8,092 nt of DNA, from NCBI GenBank assembly GCA_038117225.1, contig JAYOFM010000136.1, forward strand, positions 1 through 8,092, written 5' to 3'. The notes under the pieces are model-generated. The model was not told where the DNA came from, searched no databases, and saw only the letters and a list, made by a program, of their open reading frames with translations. Source of the DNA: JAYOFM01 sp038117225. Lineage in GTDB: Bacteria > Pseudomonadota > Alphaproteobacteria > Rhodospirillales > Casp-alpha2. Positions 5,669 through 8,092 of the stretch are shown here, one piece after another; the first letter of the stretch is position 1, and every line of letters begins with the position of its first letter. A program made the translations under genes and the position numbers.

Positions 5669-6622
5669 ATGGGGCAATCCTATCTGGAATTAAGGGAAGC
5701 CACCGCGGCCCGGGACCGGAGCCTGCGCGAGAAGGTCATGACGCTGGAAGAGGCGGCGAACCTGGTCAACAACGGCGACCACGTGGCCATTGGCGGCTGC
5801 ACGTTGTCGCGCACGCCGTTCGCGTTGATCTGGGCGCTGATCCGGGCCGGCAAATCCGATCTGTCATTTTCACGCAGCATCACGTCAACGGAAGGCGATC
5901 TGATTTTCGCGTCCGGCATCGGCAAGCACATTCTGACCAGCTGGTTCAGCCAGGGCATCGTCTGGGGTATTTCCAAGATCATGCGGGCCTACACGGAATC
6001 GAACCGTGCCCAGTTCGAGGAATGGAGTCACATGTCCATAGGCCTACGCTATCGCGCGGGCGCCATGGGTGTGCCGTTCATGCCGATGCGGTCGATGATG
6101 GGATCCGACGTGGCCGCCCAATTGGATAATCTGAAGGAGATCGATTGCCCCTTCACCGGCGAAAAGGTCATCCTTGTTCCCGCCTTGAACCCGGACGTGG
6201 CGCTGATCCACGTGCAACGCTGCGATGCCTACGGCAACGCGCAAATCGACGGCCTGCAGTTCATGGACATCGATATCGCCATGGCCGCCAATAAGGTCAT
6301 CATGACGACCGAGCGGATCGTCTCCAACGATCAAATTCGCCGTTCCCCGGATCAGACGAAAATTCCCTTTATCGCAGTCGATGGGGTCGTCGAAGTACCC
6401 TACGGATGCGCGCCGCACGAGTGTTTCGGCATGTACGAGCCGTTCTTCGACCATCTCGATATGTATGCCACCCTGACCAAGGAGAAATCCGAAGAAGGCG
6501 TTGCCGAGTATCTGGAAAAATTTGTACGCGGACCCGCCGATTGGTCGGAATACCTTAGTCTGCTTGGCATGGCCGACATTCTTGATGCCAGCCGCCGCGG
6601 CCGGAGCATCTACAATGACTGA
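5669..6622 (+). CDS. Class I CoA-transferase alpha subunit (GctA/IpdA-like)
   Basis: The alpha subunit of a two-subunit family I CoA-transferase binds the CoA and acyl portions and forms the active site with beta. This 317-residue protein shows the N-terminal VNNGDHVAIGG (33-43), with GGC where GGF is more usual. It also has RAGAMGVPFMPMRSMMGSD (129-147), NPDVALIHVQRCDAYGNAQ (174-192) and APHECFGMYEPFFDH (248-262). These blocks are typical of the GctA/IpdA branch, not the acetoacetate (SCOT) branch. The ATG has AAGGAG at 5655-5660, eight bases upstream. It follows the PLP gene by 18 bp, and its last 8 bp overlap the beta copy 2 gene, as expected for subunits made in equal amounts. It is the only alpha in the window for two beta genes. 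Acyl-CoA substrate unknown; a dicarboxylate or ring-derived CoA ester fits the branch. Confidence 0.9.
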   Translation: MGQSYLELREATAARDRSLREKVMTLEEAANLVNNGDHVAIGGCTLSRTPFALIWALIRAGKSDLSFSRSITSTEGDLIFASGIGKHILTSWFSQGIVWGISKIMRAYTESNRAQFEEWSHMSIGLRYRAGAMGVPFMPMRSMMGSDVAAQLDNLKEIDCPFTGEKVILVPALNPDVALIHVQRCDAYGNAQIDGLQFMDIDIAMAANKVIMTTERIVSNDQIRRSPDQTKIPFIAVDGVVEVPYGCAPHECFGMYEPFFDHLDMYATLTKEKSEEGVAEYLEKFVRGPADWSEYLSLLGMADILDASRRGRSIYND

Positions 6623-7385
6623 ATCGACCCCCTACACGGCCTCGGAACTGCTCGCCGTGATGAGCGGGCGGTTGTTGACGGACGGACAGATCGTTTTCGC
6701 CGGCGTCGGCATTCCCTTGCTCGCGGCGACGCTTGCTCAACGCCTGCATGGACCGGGGCTGACAATCCTTTTCGAGGGGGGAACATTGGGCCCCTTCGTG
6801 GTGGCGGGCGAATTGCCGCCATCGACCAACGAACAGCGATGCACCCGGCGCGCCAACATGCTGCTGCCGATTACCGACGTATTGCTGCTGTTGCAGCGCG
6901 GCTATGTCGATGTCGGTTTCATGGGCGGTGCTCAGGTCGATCGTTATGGCAACCTGAATAGTTCATTCTTGGGCGAACCGAGCAATCCAGCCGTTCGCCT
7001 GCCGGGAACCGGTGGCGGCAATGATATCGCCAGTTTGACGCAGATGATCGTCGCCATGAAGCACGAAAAACGCCGCTTCGTGGAGCGCGTTGATTTTGTC
7101 ACCAGCCCGGGATTTCTCGCCGGCGGCACCACGCGGGCTGATGCTGGACTGGTGTCGGGCGGCGTTTTCAAGGTCGTTACCGATCTGGCGGTGTTGGGGT
7201 TTGATGCCACGACCAAGGCGATGAAGGTGGATGCCTTGCATCCTGGCGTCACCCCCGATCAGGTGCGCGACAATACCGGTTTCGACCTGCACATCGATGA
7301 CTCGCCGACCGTGACGGAACCGCCGACTGATGCGGAGTTGCAGGTGCTGCGGCATCTGGATCCAGAGCGCCTTTATACGGCCTAA
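6615..7385 (+). CDS. Class I CoA-transferase beta-type subunit, copy 2 (GctB/IpdB-like), cognate of the adjacent alpha
   Basis: This 256-residue protein is the same length as copy 1 and aligns to it without a gap, with about 72% identity by hand. The two are identical over residues 23-37, 86-99 and 140-161. FEGGTLGP (53-60) keeps the presumed catalytic Glu54. GFMGGAQVDRYGNLNSS (101-117), GTGGGNDI (131-138) and RDNTGFDL (218-225) match the family. The ATG at 6615 lies in the last codons of alpha (8-bp overlap), with GGAG at 6603-6606 eight bases upstream. The open frame extends back to 6501, but that part is alpha read in another frame, so 6615 is preferred; it also gives the same N-terminal pattern as copy 1. 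Tight overlap with alpha makes this the likely true partner. The two copies differ most at residues 61-74, 122-127 and 211-236. Confidence 0.92.
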   Translation: MTESTPYTASELLAVMSGRLLTDGQIVFAGVGIPLLAATLAQRLHGPGLTILFEGGTLGPFVVAGELPPSTNEQRCTRRANMLLPITDVLLLLQRGYVDVGFMGGAQVDRYGNLNSSFLGEPSNPAVRLPGTGGGNDIASLTQMIVAMKHEKRRFVERVDFVTSPGFLAGGTTRADAGLVSGGVFKVVTDLAVLGFDATTKAMKVDALHPGVTPDQVRDNTGFDLHIDDSPTVTEPPTDAELQVLRHLDPERLYTA

Positions 7386-7405
7386 TAAAAAGGAAGAGCA
7401 CCGGC

Positions 7406-8092
7406 ATGACCATCCTGACCAATACCTTCGGCGTTGCCATGCGAAATTTTCAGCGCTTTCCGGAACTGCCGGACGCCAAGACGCTGATTGAATTCGGCGT
7501 CAGAGCGGAAGAACTGGGTTACGACTCGCTCTGGGTCTGGGACCACATCCTGCTGGGGGTCGATCCACACTTTCCCATTATTGATGCACTGTCGCTGTTG
7601 ACGGCCGTCGCGGCGCGCACCGAAACCATAAAGCTCGGTACCGGCATCTTGGTGCTACCGCTGAGAAACCCGTTGGTGTTGGCGAAACAGTTATCCGGTA
7701 TGGATCAGATTTCCGGTGGTCGGTTGCTGCTGGGCATGGCGTCTGGCTGGTACAAACGGGAATTCGATGCCGTCGGCGTGCCGTTCAACAAGCGCGGCAA
7801 GATCATGGACCAGAATTTGGAAATCATGACCCGCCTGTGGCAGGAAGATTCGGTCAGCGGCCAGTATGGCGATCATGAAATGAAGGCGTCGGTGATGTTT
7901 CCGAAGCCGGTGCAGAAGCCACGGCCGCCGATCCTGATCGGTGGTTATGTGGATGCCGTGCTCAAGCGCGCCGCCGTCGACGGCGATGGCTGGCTAACCT
8001 ACTTCTATACACCGGAAGGGTTCACGAAGTCGTGGAACAAGATCACCGCCTTCGCCGAGGAGGCGGGCAAGGATCCGGCGACGTTGTTGAAC
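7406..8092 (+). CDS. LLM-class flavin/F420-dependent oxidoreductase (luciferase-like), 3' end missing
   Basis: The luciferase-like monooxygenase fold uses FMN or F420 for oxidation, reduction or monooxygenation. The frame is open from ATG 7406 to the right edge, giving 229 residues of an expected ~280-330. Blocks in order are the N-terminal TIM-barrel strand NTFGVAMRNF (6-15), AEELGYDSLWVWDH (34-47), IKLGTGILVLPLRNPLVLAK (75-94), DQISGGRLLLGMASGWYKRE (100-119) and the late RPPILIGGY (173-181). GRL-x-LG-x-x-x-GW with the preceding LGTG is typical of the F420-dependent subgroup, which is often misannotated as FMN-dependent and vice versa. An AGGA at 7391-7394 precedes the ATG, 20 bp after the beta stop, so it belongs to the same operon. 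It may perform a redox step on the same substrate series as the CoA-transferase. Cofactor choice cannot be proven from sequence alone. Confidence 0.9.
   Translation, partial: MTILTNTFGVAMRNFQRFPELPDAKTLIEFGVRAEELGYDSLWVWDHILLGVDPHFPIIDALSLLTAVAARTETIKLGTGILVLPLRNPLVLAKQLSGMDQISGGRLLLGMASGWYKREFDAVGVPFNKRGKIMDQNLEIMTRLWQEDSVSGQYGDHEMKASVMFPKPVQKPRPPILIGGYVDAVLKRAAVDGDGWLTYFYTPEGFTKSWNKITAFAEEAGKDPATLLN

Noticed and set aside
5593..6129. 178-residue open frame in another frame across the PLP/alpha junction
   Set aside because: It has low-complexity Gly/Arg/His composition and overlaps two well-supported genes.
6501..6614. Possible N-terminal extension of CoA-transferase copy 2
   Set aside because: This stretch is the alpha gene read in another frame. 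The ATG at 6615 has an SD and gives the same length and N-terminal pattern as copy 1.
1..8092. Insertion sequences, CRISPR arrays, attachment sites
   Set aside because: I saw no transposase motifs, no regularly spaced repeats and no tRNA-end duplications. The only long internal repeat is the divergent pair of CoA-transferase beta genes.

Overview
The window reads as an accessory metabolic locus from a GC-rich bacterium. It holds seven recognisable genes, the first codons of an eighth at the left edge, and a run of 10 Ns that suggests a scaffolded draft or metagenome assembly. Gene families and style (SD-led starts, GTG starts, ATGA overlaps) would fit a proteobacterium, possibly an alphaproteobacterium, but F420-related genes also occur in Actinobacteria, Chloroflexi and other lineages. 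No taxonomic marker is present, so this is a weak inference.

Layout, left to right. (1) Positions 36 to 1, minus strand: the first 12 codons of a divergent unknown gene with a good SD. (2) Plus strand: a CofH-type radical SAM gene (F420 chromophore synthesis family) whose N-terminus looks damaged or cut short. It overlaps by ATGA a class I CoA-transferase beta-type gene (copy 1). (3) Convergent with these and only 6 bp away, minus strand: a pxpB-pxpC pair (5-oxoprolinase / biotin-dependent carboxyltransferase-like subunits), without pxpA in the window. (4) 3767-4150: a non-coding divergent region containing an AT-rich block, the N gap and a leader hairpin. (5) Plus-strand operon: a 499-residue PLP fold-type II enzyme related to cysteine synthase, CoA-transferase alpha, CoA-transferase beta (copy 2, about 72% identical to copy 1 with no gaps), and an LLM-class flavin/F420-dependent oxidoreductase cut by the right edge.

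How the genes may work together (inference). The alpha/beta pair resembles the glutaconate CoA-transferase / IpdAB branch, whose members act on acyl-CoAs in the breakdown of dicarboxylates and ring compounds. Both beta copies keep the Glu-Gly-Gly motif expected of a true transferase. The LLM enzyme could carry out a redox step with FMN or F420, and CofH belongs to the family that makes the F420 chromophore. The PLP enzyme could do a beta-elimination or beta-replacement on an amino acid substrate, and PxpBC suggests lactam or cyclic amide handling. The simplest overall reading is a catabolic island for an unusual, perhaps nitrogen- or sulfur-containing, carbon source. The substrate cannot be read from the sequence. 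The most unusual points are the cofH/CoA-transferase coupling, the two beta subunits for one visible alpha, and the PLP enzyme leading a CoA-transferase operon.
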